Below, in pieces: positions 18,233 to 25,559 of a DNA stretch of 35,414 nucleotides (the first letter of the stretch is position 1; every line of letters starts with the position of its first letter). This stretch comes from Burkholderiales bacterium (GTDB taxonomy: Bacteria; Pseudomonadota; Gammaproteobacteria; Burkholderiales; Burkholderiaceae_C). The notes below the pieces were generated by a model. That model did no database searches. It was not told the DNA's origin and saw only the letters and a program-made list of their open reading frames with translations. The DNA is taken from the NCBI GenBank assembly GCA_019510465.1, contig JAEKKH010000191.1, forward strand, positions 1-35,414, read 5' to 3'. Made by a program: the position numbers and the translations under genes.

Positions 18233-18619
18233 GTGGACCTGAAGGTACCGATCACGATTTCCGATGAAGTGGGCGACGACATCATCGAGTCGACCGGTCT
18301 GCTCGACCTGGCGAGCGGGGAGATCCAGCGGGTCGAGTACGAGGACTGGGACCTCGCCGCCCGCGGCCTGCCCGCCGACAGCGAGGACTACGAGTTCACC
18401 GTCGGCACGCTGTCGAACAACGGCAAGGACGTGGAGTTCAAGGTCGACGTCAACAAGGTCACCGGGCAGTACTCGGTGAGCGCGAGCGAGCTGCTCGAGA
18501 TCAAGGTGCGCGCGGCCGCGCTGTTCGCCGGCATCAGCGGCAAGGACATGCTGCGCAACGCCGACGCCAAGGCGGCCACGCCGCCGGCCGGCGGCAAGGG
18601 CCGCAAGCACCTGCACTAG
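18233..18619 (+). CDS. small acidic protein of unknown function
   Basis: A 128-residue protein I do not recognise by family. It starts with a GTG at 18233, with AAGG seven bases upstream, and reads MDLKVPITISDEVGDDIIESTGLLDL. It is acidic over the first 90 residues (EYEDWDL, DSEDYEFTVG), shows alternating beta-type segments (DYEFTVGTLSNNGKDVEFKVDV) and a helical stretch SELLEIKVRAAALFAG, then a basic PAGGKGRKHLH tail. No signal peptide or membrane segment. It is probably a cytosolic protein with its own promoter (GACAAT at 18196-18201 is a possible -10 box). Confidence 0.7.
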   Translation: MDLKVPITISDEVGDDIIESTGLLDLASGEIQRVEYEDWDLAARGLPADSEDYEFTVGTLSNNGKDVEFKVDVNKVTGQYSVSASELLEIKVRAAALFAGISGKDMLRNADAKAATPPAGGKGRKHLH

Positions 18620-18648
18620 CGTCACGGCGCCGTCGCCACGCAAGAATG

Positions 18649-18668
18649 AAGGCCGCGCGAGCGGCCTT
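18649..18668. terminator. bidirectional hairpin terminator
   Basis: AAGGCCGC / GCGGCCTT, an 8-bp perfect stem with a GCGA tetraloop, extended by flanking AATG/CATT. It lies between the convergent ends of the 18233-18619 and 18704-18877 genes. T-rich tails are weak on both sides. Confidence 0.6.
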
Positions 18669-18703
18669 CGTCATTCCAGTTGCCAGGCGGCGCGACGAGC
18701 GCT

Positions 18704-18877
18704 TCAGTGGTGCCAGCCGCCACCGCCGCGCTCATAGCCGCCACCGCCGTAGCCGCCGCCGTGGTAGTAGCCGCCGCCGTAGTAGCGTCCGCCCCACGGG
18801 GCCACGCAGCAGCCGCTCATCAGCGTCACGAGCAGGGCCAGTGCGCTCCAGCGCACGAGCTTGTGTTTCGAGTTCAT
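18704..18877 (-). CDS. small Gly/Tyr-rich lipoprotein
   Basis: A 57-residue exported lipoprotein. The signal is MNSKHKLVRWSALALLVTLMSGC, with lipidation expected at Cys23; a second Cys follows at once. The mature part is only about 35 residues and made of Gly, Tyr, Trp and His (GGRYYGGGYYHGGGYGGGGYERGGGGWHH). ATG 18877 is set by AGGAGA seven bases upstream. The opening of the mature part (SGC-x-VAP then a YY motif) matches that of the divergent lipoprotein at 19176, so they are probably paralogues. Function unknown. Confidence 0.75.
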   Translation of the reverse strand: MNSKHKLVRWSALALLVTLMSGCCVAPWGGRYYGGGYYHGGGYGGGGYERGGGGWHH

Positions 18878-18931
18878 CCGGGTCTCCTGCAAAAGGCTGC
18901 TCCAGTGCCGCCTCGTGCTATTCAACGCCAG

Positions 18932-18951
18932 TTGTCATCGATCGATGACAA
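18932..18951. promoter_or_regulatory. perfect 20-bp palindrome, candidate operator
   Basis: TTGTCATCGATCGATGACAA is an exact inverted repeat with no spacer. It lies in the 298-bp gap between two divergent lipoprotein genes, 55 bp from the start of the left one. Each arm includes a TTGTCA, a near match to a -35 box. Best reading: binding site for a dimeric regulator controlling one or both genes. The remaining gap to 19175 shows nothing I can name. Confidence 0.5.
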
Positions 18952-19175
18952 GGTTCGCGTTTCCGTTTGCAAAGCCGCGTAAACGGTGGGCTCGGCCTCA
19001 TGGGCGGCGCGCGTAAAGATGGGCTCGCAGCTCGACCATGGGCCGGTTCCGGGGTCAACGCAGGCGTCGTCGAGCTCGTTGTCGAGACACAGGGTGCGCG
19101 ACTTGCCGCGAAGACCTCGAAAGGGGGTCGACGAAGCGGGCCGCGTCGCTCGCGGAACCCGAAAAGGAAAGCATC

Positions 19176-19412
19176 ATGAAGAACGGTCTTGCCATAGCCA
19201 TCGCCGGCCTCGCGCTGGCGTCCCTGTCCGGTTGCATCGTCGCGCCGGCGCGTCCCTACTACGGCGAGGGCGGCTACGTCGCGCCGGCCGGCGTCGTCTA
19301 CGTGGCGCCGACCTACGCGAGCCCCGGTCCCGGCTGGGGCTGGGAGTACCACGCGAGATACGGCTGGGGCTGGCACCACCCGCACTATGGCTGGCATCGC
19401 GGCTGGCACTGA
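19176..19412 (+). CDS. small Tyr/Trp/His-rich lipoprotein
   Basis: A 78-residue exported lipoprotein. MKNGLAIAIAGLALASLSGC is a lipoprotein signal with lipidation at Cys20. The mature part opens IVAPARPYYGEGGYVAP and ends in a run of Gly, Trp, Tyr and His (YGWGWHHPHYGWHRGWH), with seven histidines near the C-terminus. The ATG at 19176 is preceded by AAGGA at a spacing of about 8-9 bases. Short proteins of this type are common in Burkholderiales and annotated only as hypothetical. The His-rich end could bind metal, which is inference. Confidence 0.8.
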   Translation: MKNGLAIAIAGLALASLSGCIVAPARPYYGEGGYVAPAGVVYVAPTYASPGPGWGWEYHARYGWGWHHPHYGWHRGWH

Positions 19413-19422
19413 TCCGGTCGTT

Positions 19423-19438
19423 GCGGCCTGAGGGCCGC
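19423..19438. terminator. weak hairpin between convergent genes
   Basis: GCGGCC-TGAG-GGCCGC, a 6-bp stem, lies 10 bp after the lipoprotein stop. There is no T-tract on the plus side, so termination is uncertain. Confidence 0.3.
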
Positions 19439-19548
19439 GGCGGGCCGGGTCGCGATCGAAGACCCACCGATCGCGCCGCGACGACGACGTCGCCACGGCC
19501 TCGAGCCGCCGCCCCCATGAAGCGCGCCCGGCCGAAGCCGACACGTCC

Positions 19549-20784
19549 TCAGGGACGGGCCGGCGACCCCTGCAGCTGGGCCAGCTGCTGCTGCGCCTGC
19601 GCCACGTCCTTGCCGTATTCGGCCAGGTAGCGCTGCGTCTCGTCGCTGGAGAACGGCGCGTCGCTGAACTGGCCCGGCGCGACCTTGCGCGAGGTCGCGA
19701 CGGGGCCGTCGAGCGAGGCCATCAACGCGCGGTCCGGGTAGGCGTCGGGCTTGAGCAGGAAGCCCTCGACGTCGTGCAGCGTCAGCGGCAGCGCCGGCTT
19801 CAGGTCGCGCACCAGGCGGCCGTAGACCCGCAGCGGCACCTGGCGCGCGCCCGCGCCCAGTTCGTCGTTGAAGGTGACGAGGGCCAGCGCCTTGCCGTTG
19901 GCGTCGTCCACGCGGCCCGTGATCACGTAGCGTCCGGGCTGGTTGACGTCGACGCCCAGGATGAAGTCGAGCGAGCCGTCGCGCATCGCGTCGTGCACGC
20001 TGCCCGTCCAGGTCGCCGGCGCCTGCGGCGCGTAGACGACGTCGAATGCCACGTAGCCCTGCTGCTCGCCGGACTGCAGCACCAGCTCGGTGCGGATCAG
20101 CCCGGAGAAGTTGCCGAAGCCTTCGGCGGCGGGGTCGAGCCGCGCGGTGAACGTGCCGTCGCCGGCGCGCGCGTCGCCGTTGGAGCCGTCGTCCACGAAA
20201 GGCTGCATCACCATCGGCGCGAGCGGCGCCGCCTTGCCGCCGCCGGTGTCCTGCGGGCTGTGGGCCATCGAGCTCAGGACGCGCAGCGGCAGCACGGCGC
20301 CGTTGTCGTCGGTGGCCGTGACGGTGAGCAGCACCGTGTCGGCGCCGGTGGCGAACACCTTCTGCTGCGTCGTGTGCACGCGCAGGTTGGGCACGATGCC
20401 GGTGCCGGGCAGGCGCAACGGCGCGTCGGTGGTCACGACCTGGTGCGTCAGCCACTGGTCGGCGTGCTCGCTGGCCGGGCGCGAGTCGAACGGGTAGCGC
20501 GTGGCGGCCTGGTACATGGCCAGCGTCTGCTTGGCGCGATCCAGGCGCTGCCGCCACAGCGCGAGCCTGGCCTGGCGGTCGTCGAGACCGGCCGCGCTGA
20601 ACGGCGCGCGGCGTGGCGCGGACGCGACCGGCGCGACGTCGCGCGGCGCGGGCGCACCCACGGACGCCTGCGCGACCGGATCGAGCGCCTGCACCGGCGG
20701 CGTGCTCGCCGGCGAGGCCATCCACCACAGCGCCGCCGTGCAGACGGTGGCGACGGGCACGACGACGCGCCAGCGGATCCTCAT
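19549..20784 (-). CDS. membrane-anchored exported protein, partner of upstream hydrolase
   Basis: A 411-residue protein with an N-terminal signal anchor (RIRWRVVVPVATVCTAALWWMA) and an Ala/Pro-rich linker to about residue 62. Residues 66-105 are helical and basic/amphipathic and end in ATRYPFDSRPASEHADQW, a conserved-looking motif. The middle is beta-rich and contains VDDGSNGDARAGDGTFTARL, a calcium-loop-like stretch seen in 'choice-of-anchor X'-type proteins. The C-terminus is a Gln-rich helix (DVAQAQQQLAQLQG). It starts 15 bp after the hydrolase stop with GGAGAGG ahead, so it is in the same operon. Function unknown; a chaperone, inhibitor or docking role for the hydrolase is inferred from layout only. 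Confidence 0.75.
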   Translation of the reverse strand: MRIRWRVVVPVATVCTAALWWMASPASTPPVQALDPVAQASVGAPAPRDVAPVASAPRRAPFSAAGLDDRQARLALWRQRLDRAKQTLAMYQAATRYPFDSRPASEHADQWLTHQVVTTDAPLRLPGTGIVPNLRVHTTQQKVFATGADTVLLTVTATDDNGAVLPLRVLSSMAHSPQDTGGGKAAPLAPMVMQPFVDDGSNGDARAGDGTFTARLDPAAEGFGNFSGLIRTELVLQSGEQQGYVAFDVVYAPQAPATWTGSVHDAMRDGSLDFILGVDVNQPGRYVITGRVDDANGKALALVTFNDELGAGARQVPLRVYGRLVRDLKPALPLTLHDVEGFLLKPDAYPDRALMASLDGPVATSRKVAPGQFSDAPFSSDETQRYLAEYGKDVAQAQQQLAQLQGSPARP

Positions 20785-20799
20785 CGCCGCCTCTCCGCG

Positions 20800-21690
20800 C
20801 TACTTGGCGTAGGTCACCATGTCCTGGCGCACCAGGCCCACCGTGCCCTGCCACTGGCCGTTGGTGTAGTGGTTGTACTGCTCGTTGTCGTCGCGGAACG
20901 AGACGGTGTGGAAGCTCCACTTGGCCGTGCCGCCCTCGTTGGCGCCGGTGCCGAGGGTGAGGTCGTTGCAGAACCAGTCGCTCGGGTTGCAGTACGCGCC
21001 GCCCGAGCTGCCCGAGACGGCGCCCGCGCTGTGGTAGGCCACCGCCTCGTCGTCCTGGCCCGGCAGCACGCCGGAGTACAGCGTGCCCTTGGCGCCGGCC
21101 CACATGTAGAACCAGTGGCTGCGCGTGTTGTTGTGGTCGTAGAGCGCGCGGGCGGTACCCGTCTTGAGGTCGGACACCAGCGGCTCCGACGTCGCCCAGT
21201 CGCCGACGTTGGCGAGCTCCGAACCGCCGCCGGCGCCGGCGGCGACATCCACCCACTTGATGTTCCAGCCGGTCTGCGTGCCCGCGCCCGAGGCGCCGCA
21301 GACGCCGCTGGCGTTGGGCGCGGCGTTGGTGATGGTGCGCGACGAGCCGCCGTACATCGCCAGCGTGTAGCCGATCATCAGGTCGCCCGCGCTGTGCGCC
21401 GCCACGTAGCACCAGTTCGTGCCCGTGCAGAAGCAGTCGAGCGCGTTGCGAACCAGGTAGTTCTGGTCGGAGATGTGGCTGCGGCCATCCCAGTTGACCG
21501 ACTTCTTGTTGACGCCCGCGGCGGTGGTGCCCGGCCCCCAGTAGGTGAAGTCCGCGTAGTTGCCCGCCTGCCCGCCGCCGGTACGGCCGTTGACCCACAG
21601 CGAGTAGTTGGTCGCCTGCGAGACCGCGGCGAAGCCCGCGGCGGCCAGCACGGCCGCGGCGATCGAGACCTGGCGGAGACGGACGTTCAT
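20800..21690 (-). CDS. probable secreted serine hydrolase of unknown substrate
   Basis: A 296-residue secreted protein with a signal peptide (cleavage expected after VSQA, residue 26). The mature N-terminus is TNYSLWVNGRTGGGQAGNY. A nucleophile elbow, WCYVAAHSAGDLMIGY, places Ser100 in an A-H-S-A-G motif. LPGQDDEAVAYHSAG (D213/D214) may give the acid, and H261 or H274 the base. Six cysteines in the mature protein (86, 88, 94, 131, 234, 241) suggest disulfides. This looks like the alpha/beta-hydrolase superfamily (lipase/PGAP1-like), but I cannot name a family. AAAGGTGA precedes the ATG at 21690. Confidence 0.72.
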   Translation of the reverse strand: MNVRLRQVSIAAAVLAAAGFAAVSQATNYSLWVNGRTGGGQAGNYADFTYWGPGTTAAGVNKKSVNWDGRSHISDQNYLVRNALDCFCTGTNWCYVAAHSAGDLMIGYTLAMYGGSSRTITNAAPNASGVCGASGAGTQTGWNIKWVDVAAGAGGGSELANVGDWATSEPLVSDLKTGTARALYDHNNTRSHWFYMWAGAKGTLYSGVLPGQDDEAVAYHSAGAVSGSSGGAYCNPSDWFCNDLTLGTGANEGGTAKWSFHTVSFRDDNEQYNHYTNGQWQGTVGLVRQDMVTYAK

Positions 21691-21849
21691 GGGTCACCTT
21701 TCGTGTGTCGAGAAGACGGAGGGCGAAACGAAGTGACCGCAATGTCCGCAACATCGCGCTGCAGCAGCAATGCAGGTTTTCCCGCAACATGAAAAATGGC
21801 CCGCCAACCCGCATGGATACTGGGTTGCTTGACGTGAATCGCGTTGACG

Positions 21850-22395
21850 TCAGGGCGCTGACGCAGACGAACGTTCGTGCACTTGTGCGACAAGCCGGAG
21901 GCGTCGAGGGCGTGCACTCAACCGTTTCCCAACGTCTGGCGCGAAGGCTTGTGTGGCGGGGCGGGGTTGGGGAGCGATCCTGCGGCTGCGCTCTTCCTCG
22001 CACAGGACGATGGCCTGTCTGTCAATCGCCGCAACCGGTGATGGGGCGCGGCTGCCCGCCGCGAGCTGGTACAGCCGCGTCGAGCGCGCACCCGAGCGGC
22101 AGAACGCCAGCAGCGGGTGCGGCAGTTCGGCCAGCAGTTGACGGAAGGCCGCCACTTCCTCGGGCGACTGGTAGCCGCCGGCGACGGGCAGGTGGCGGTA
22201 TTGCAGGCCGGCGGCCAGCGCGGCAGCCTCGACCTGCGCCGAGGCCGGCTGGTCGGGACCGTGCTCGAAGTCCGGGCGGTTGTTGACGACGCTCCTGAAG
22301 CCCAGGCGCGCGAGTTCCGCCATCGCGGCGGCATCGAGCTGCGGGGCGACGAACACGTCGTGGTCGATCTGGCGCAGGGGCAGGGTGGTTTGCAT
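21850..22395 (-). CDS. DUF442/TIGR01244 phosphatase- or sulfurtransferase-like protein
   Basis: The first 115 of 181 residues match the TIGR01244/DUF442 (beta-lactamase-hydrolase-like) family, a dual-specificity-phosphatase fold: VFVAPQLDAAAMAELARLGFRSVVNNRPDFE, HLPVAGGYQSPEEVAAF and the Cys-loop LLAFCRSGARST. The family has been linked to sulfide metabolism when fused to persulfide dioxygenase; stand-alone members are uncharacterised. ATG 22395 is set by AAGGA about nine bases upstream. The last 60 residues (Arg/Pro/Ala-rich, ending QVHERSSASAP) have no family likeness and may come from loss of the original stop codon. Confidence 0.82.
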   Translation of the reverse strand: MQTTLPLRQIDHDVFVAPQLDAAAMAELARLGFRSVVNNRPDFEHGPDQPASAQVEAAALAAGLQYRHLPVAGGYQSPEEVAAFRQLLAELPHPLLAFCRSGARSTRLYQLAAGSRAPSPVAAIDRQAIVLCEEERSRRIAPQPRPATQAFAPDVGKRLSARPRRLRLVAQVHERSSASAP

Positions 22396-22452
22396 CGAGA
22401 AGAATCCTTGGACGGTCGGGTGGCTCGAGGCCATTGTGGTCCTGGCGTCAGC

Positions 22453-22899
22453 TCATTTCGCGAGCGCGGCCTTCACGGCGGCCGACACCTGGCCCATGTC
22501 GGCCTTGCCGGCCAGCTTCGCCTTGACAGCGGCCATCACCTTGCCCATGTCGCCCGGGCCGGACGCACCGAGCTCCGCGACGATGGCGTCGACCTCGGCC
22601 GTGATCGCGGCCGCGTCCAGGCGCTCGGGCAGGTAGCCCTGCAGCACCGCCAGCTCGGCCTGTTCCTTCTCGAGCAGGTCGGTGCGGCCGCCCTTGGCGA
22701 ACGCTTCGATCGAATCCTTGCGCTGCTTGACGAGCTTGTCGACGATGGCGACGACGTCGGCATCGGTCAGCTCGATGCGCTCGTCCACTTCGCGCTGCTT
22801 CATCGCGGCCATCAGGTTGCGGATCGCGAGCAGGCGAGCGGCTTCCTTGGCGCGCATGGCGGCCTTCATGTCGTCGGAGATGCGTTGCTTGAGGCTCAT
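22453..22899 (-). CDS. yqeY: GatB/YqeY domain protein
   Basis: A 148-residue protein of the YqeY family, related to the C-terminal tRNA-binding region of GatB; role unsettled, possibly in tRNA amidation or translation. It shows MSLKQRISDDMKAAMRAKEAARL, AIRNLMAAMKQREVDER, LEKEQAELAVLQGYLPERL and the C-terminal GKVMAAVKAKLAGKADMGQVSAAVKAAL. It commonly follows rpsU in Burkholderiales, as here. Because rpsU is frameshifted, the frame of yqeY is now open all the way back to the rpsU ATG at 23262; the family start at 22899 is still the right one. Confidence 0.94.
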   Translation of the reverse strand: MSLKQRISDDMKAAMRAKEAARLLAIRNLMAAMKQREVDERIELTDADVVAIVDKLVKQRKDSIEAFAKGGRTDLLEKEQAELAVLQGYLPERLDAAAITAEVDAIVAELGASGPGDMGKVMAAVKAKLAGKADMGQVSAAVKAALAK

Positions 22900-22933
22900 G
22901 GTCTTGGCTGTCCTGGTGTGTTGTTCGAAGAAA

Positions 22934-23018
22934 GCGCGGCCGCCGCACGCGGCCGCCTGGCGCGAGGCCGCGCACCCCCGCGGGGTGCTGTCCGCGGAAC
23001 CCCATGGGCGGGGGCTCC
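22934..23018 (-). repeat. diverged copy of the dispersed hairpin repeat, inverted
   Basis: Read on the minus strand this matches the 96-bp unit of 3658-4041 almost end to end: GGAGCCCCC, CCGCGGACAGC, GCACCCC-GCG-GGGGTGC (re-paired second hairpin), GCGCGGCCT, GGCGGCCG and GCGGCGGCCGCGC. The first stem is decayed. It lies between rpsU and yqeY. Confidence 0.7.
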
Positions 23019-23027
23019 ATGAACGCA

Positions 23028-23059
23028 AAAGCCCGCAACGGCGTCCCGCGGCGGGCTTT
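23028..23059 (-). terminator. rpsU terminator
   Basis: On the minus strand a 9-bp perfect stem, AAAGCCCGC / GCGGGCTTT with a 14-nt loop, is followed by TTTTGCG, about 70 bp past the rpsU stop. Probably intrinsic and partly read through to yqeY. Confidence 0.55.
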
Positions 23060-23129
23060 CGACTTCCGTTCGTCGCCGCGAAGCGTCGACTATCCGGAGG
23101 AAACGAGCTCGAGAGCTCCCGTGAAACTC

Positions 23130-23262
23130 TCAGTAGAGCTTCTTGGGCAGCTGCATGCTGCGAACGCGCTTGTAGTGGCGCTTGACGGCGGCGGCCTTCT
23201 TGCGCTTGCGCTCGGCGGTCGGCTTCTCGTAGCTCGTTTTCCTTGACACGGATGGTGGTCAT
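23130..23262 (-). pseudogene. rpsU: 30S ribosomal protein S21 with ~80-bp internal deletion and frameshift
   Basis: The first ten codons (23262-23233) read [10 protein letters not shown], the normal start of betaproteobacterial S21. One base later, in the +1 frame, the gene continues [20 protein letters not shown] and on to the normal end SMQLPKKLY and stop (23130). The expected middle, about 27 residues (PFDVALRR...AREF), is missing. A full gene is 213 bp; here start to stop is 133 bp, so about 80 bp are gone and the frame is shifted. The AAGGA ribosome site and terminator remain. Either a real lesion, tolerated if another rpsU copy exists, or a sequencing/assembly error. Confidence 0.9.
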
Positions 23263-23404
23263 GTAGCGAAGAATCCTTCGGGAGAAATATGCGCTCGGAG
23301 TCCTTGTCCAGACCCGTTGCGCTCGCTCACTTGCGTGGGAAGAGCGCCGCGGTTTCTAGAACGCCGGACAAAGATCGACACGCGGTTTGCCAGCAAAGCC
23401 AGGG

Positions 23405-23434
23405 ATTCTACCCCGAAATGTGCGGAGGTGCGAA
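23405..23434 (-). promoter_or_regulatory. candidate rpsU promoter
   Basis: Minus strand: TTCGCA (23429-23434, four of six matches), 18 bp, TAGAAT (23405-23410, five of six matches). A start near 23398 gives a leader of about 135 nt before the rpsU ATG. Confidence 0.4.
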
Positions 23435-23446
23435 TTTTTATGCGGC

Positions 23447-23467
23447 AACGCCGCGTCGCCCGGCGTT
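23447..23467 (-). terminator. possible terminator after the YhiN-type gene
   Basis: AACGCCG / CGGCGTT, 7-bp stem with a 7-nt loop, 20 bp past the stop codon at 23487. No T-tract directly follows on the minus strand. Confidence 0.35.
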
Positions 23468-23486
23468 TCCGCGACGGTTGCCCCGC

Positions 23487-24718
23487 TCAGCGCGGTCGAA
23501 GCGCCAGGTCGGCCGCCAGCGCCTCGGCGCAGGCGTGCGCGCTCGCCCAGGCCCACTGGAAGTTGTAGCCGCCCAGCCAGCCGGTGACGTCCAGCACCTC
23601 GCCGATGAAATGCAGGCCGGGCGCGCGGCGGCTTTCCATCGACTTCGAGTCGATCTCGCGCGTGTCCACGCCGCCGGCCATGACCTCGGCCTTCTTCCAG
23701 CCCTCGGTGCCGGTGGGCGCGATGCGCCACGCCGCCAGCGACTCGGCCAGCTGGCGCAGCGCCTTGTCGCCCACCTCGGGCATGGGCCGGTCCTCGGGCA
23801 GGCCGCCGCGCGCCAGCCACGCCTGGGCCAGGCGCTGCGGCAGGTGGCTGGCGAGCTCGTTGCCGAGCTGGCGCCGGGAACCGGCCTTGGCACGCGCCAG
23901 GGTCTCGGGCCAAGCGGTGCCGGGCGCGAACGCGATCTGAAGCGTCTCGCCGGGATGCCAGTAGCTCGACGCCTGCAACACCGCCGGACCGCTCAGCCCG
24001 CGGTGGGTGAACAGCAGGTCCTCCGTGAAATGGCCGCGCTGCCTGCCGCTGCCCGACGCGATGTCGACCTCCAGCGACACGCCCGCCAGGCCGGCGAACG
24101 CCGCCCACTCGGTGGCGTCGAACACCAGCGGCACCAGCGCCGGTCGCGGATCGACCAGCGCATGGCCGAACTGCTTGCCCAGCCGCAGGCCGAAATCGGT
24201 GGCACCGATCGCCGGCACGGGCAGGCCGCCGGTGGCCACGACCACGCTGCGCGCGAGCACCGGGCCGCGCGCGGTGTCGAGCTCGTAGCGTTCGCCCCCG
24301 TCGCCCGCGTCACGCGCGCGCACGCCCGCGACCGCGCACGGCTGCCAGCGCTCGACGCGGCCGTCGTCGCACTCGCGCAGGAGCAGGCCGATGATGTCCT
24401 GGCTGGATTCGTCGCAGAACAGCTGGCCGCGGTGTTTCTCGTGGAACGCGATGCGGTGGCGCTGCACCAGCGCGATGAAGTCCTGCGCGGTGTAGCGCGC
24501 CAGCGCGGAACGACAGAAGTGCGGATTCCGGGAATGGAACTGCGCGGGCGTGGCGTCGCGGTTGGTGAAGTTGCAGCGGCCGCCGCCGGAGATGCGGATC
24601 TTCTCGGCCACCTTGGTCGCGTGATCCAGCAGCAGCACGCGGGCGCCGCGCTGCCCGGCCTGCGCCGCGCAGAACAGGCCAGCGGCGCCGGCACCGATCA
24701 CGGCGACGTCGACGCGCT

Positions 24719-24722
<4 letters not shown>
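23487..24722 (-). CDS. YhiN/HI0933-type NAD(P)/FAD-dependent oxidoreductase
   Basis: A 411-residue flavoprotein of the HI0933/YhiN (BaiN-like) family. The N-terminal dinucleotide-binding GAGAAGLFCAAQAGQRG motif is followed by KVAEKIRISGGGRCNFTN, diagnostic of this family, and by ATGGLPVPAIGATDFG. The C-terminus contains KKAEVMAGGVDTREIDSKSMESR and the FAD-binding GEVLDVTGWLGGYNFQWAWASA. BaiN reduces bile-acid intermediates in gut clostridia; the role in proteobacteria is unknown. I chose the TTG at 24722, whose TTGA overlaps the stop of the EVE gene, so translation is coupled. Confidence 0.92.
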
Positions 24723-25234
<512 letters not shown>

Positions 25235-25313
25235 GTGCTCGAAGCTGCTGGAAGGCGCCGTGAGACCCACGTCGCCGAAGTAGAGGTGTCCGCCGCGAAC
25301 CTCGGGCCGCATT

Positions 25314-25335
25314 CCTGAACCCAGGGGTGTTCAGG
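25314..25335. other. hairpin between 6S RNA and the EVE gene
   Basis: CCTGAAC / GTTCAGG, a perfect 7-bp stem with an 8-nt loop, about 55 bp past the expected 6S 3' end. It could help end or process the 6S transcript; there is no T-tract. Confidence 0.35.
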
Positions 25336-25389
25336 TGGGCGAGGTCAGTCTGGCTTCGGGTTCATCTGACGCGAGACGATCACGCCAAC

Positions 25390-25552
25390 CAGACGATGTT
25401 CCAAGCCCTAGCGCAAAGCGCATCGGTTCAAGGAAATATAAAACCCTCGCGAACGCGACGGACGAATCCATTCTATGCGCCCGACTCGCCGCGAGGCGAG
25501 CATCAGAGACGTAAAGAGGGCCTACGAAATCACTTGACGAACGATCGGGAAG
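25390..25552 (-). ncRNA. ssrS: 6S RNA
   Basis: 6S RNA binds sigma70-RNA polymerase in stationary phase by mimicking an open promoter. The 325-bp gap between zapA and the EVE gene holds a minus-strand sequence that folds as 6S should: closing stem CGAU-C-GUUC-GU-CAAG (25533-25547) with CUUGGAACAUCG (25394-25405); a large central bubble whose 3' side has CCUUGAACC then a small GCGC-UUU-GCGC hairpin; an upper stem CCCUC/GAGGG; and an apical CUCGCC-UCGC-GGCGAG hairpin. The placement right after zapA is typical. Ends are uncertain by about 10 nt. A covariance-model search was not possible here. Confidence 0.72.
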
Positions 25553-25559
25553 AGATGCG

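Noticed and set aside
22453-23262. A 269-residue fusion of S21 N-terminus and YqeY
   Set aside because: After ten S21 residues the frame is non-protein-like (out-of-frame S21, terminator and repeat). YqeY has a normal family start at 22899.
25470-25475. TAGAAT as a promoter for the EVE gene
   Set aside because: It falls inside the upper arm of the 6S RNA fold, and no -35 box is placed correctly.
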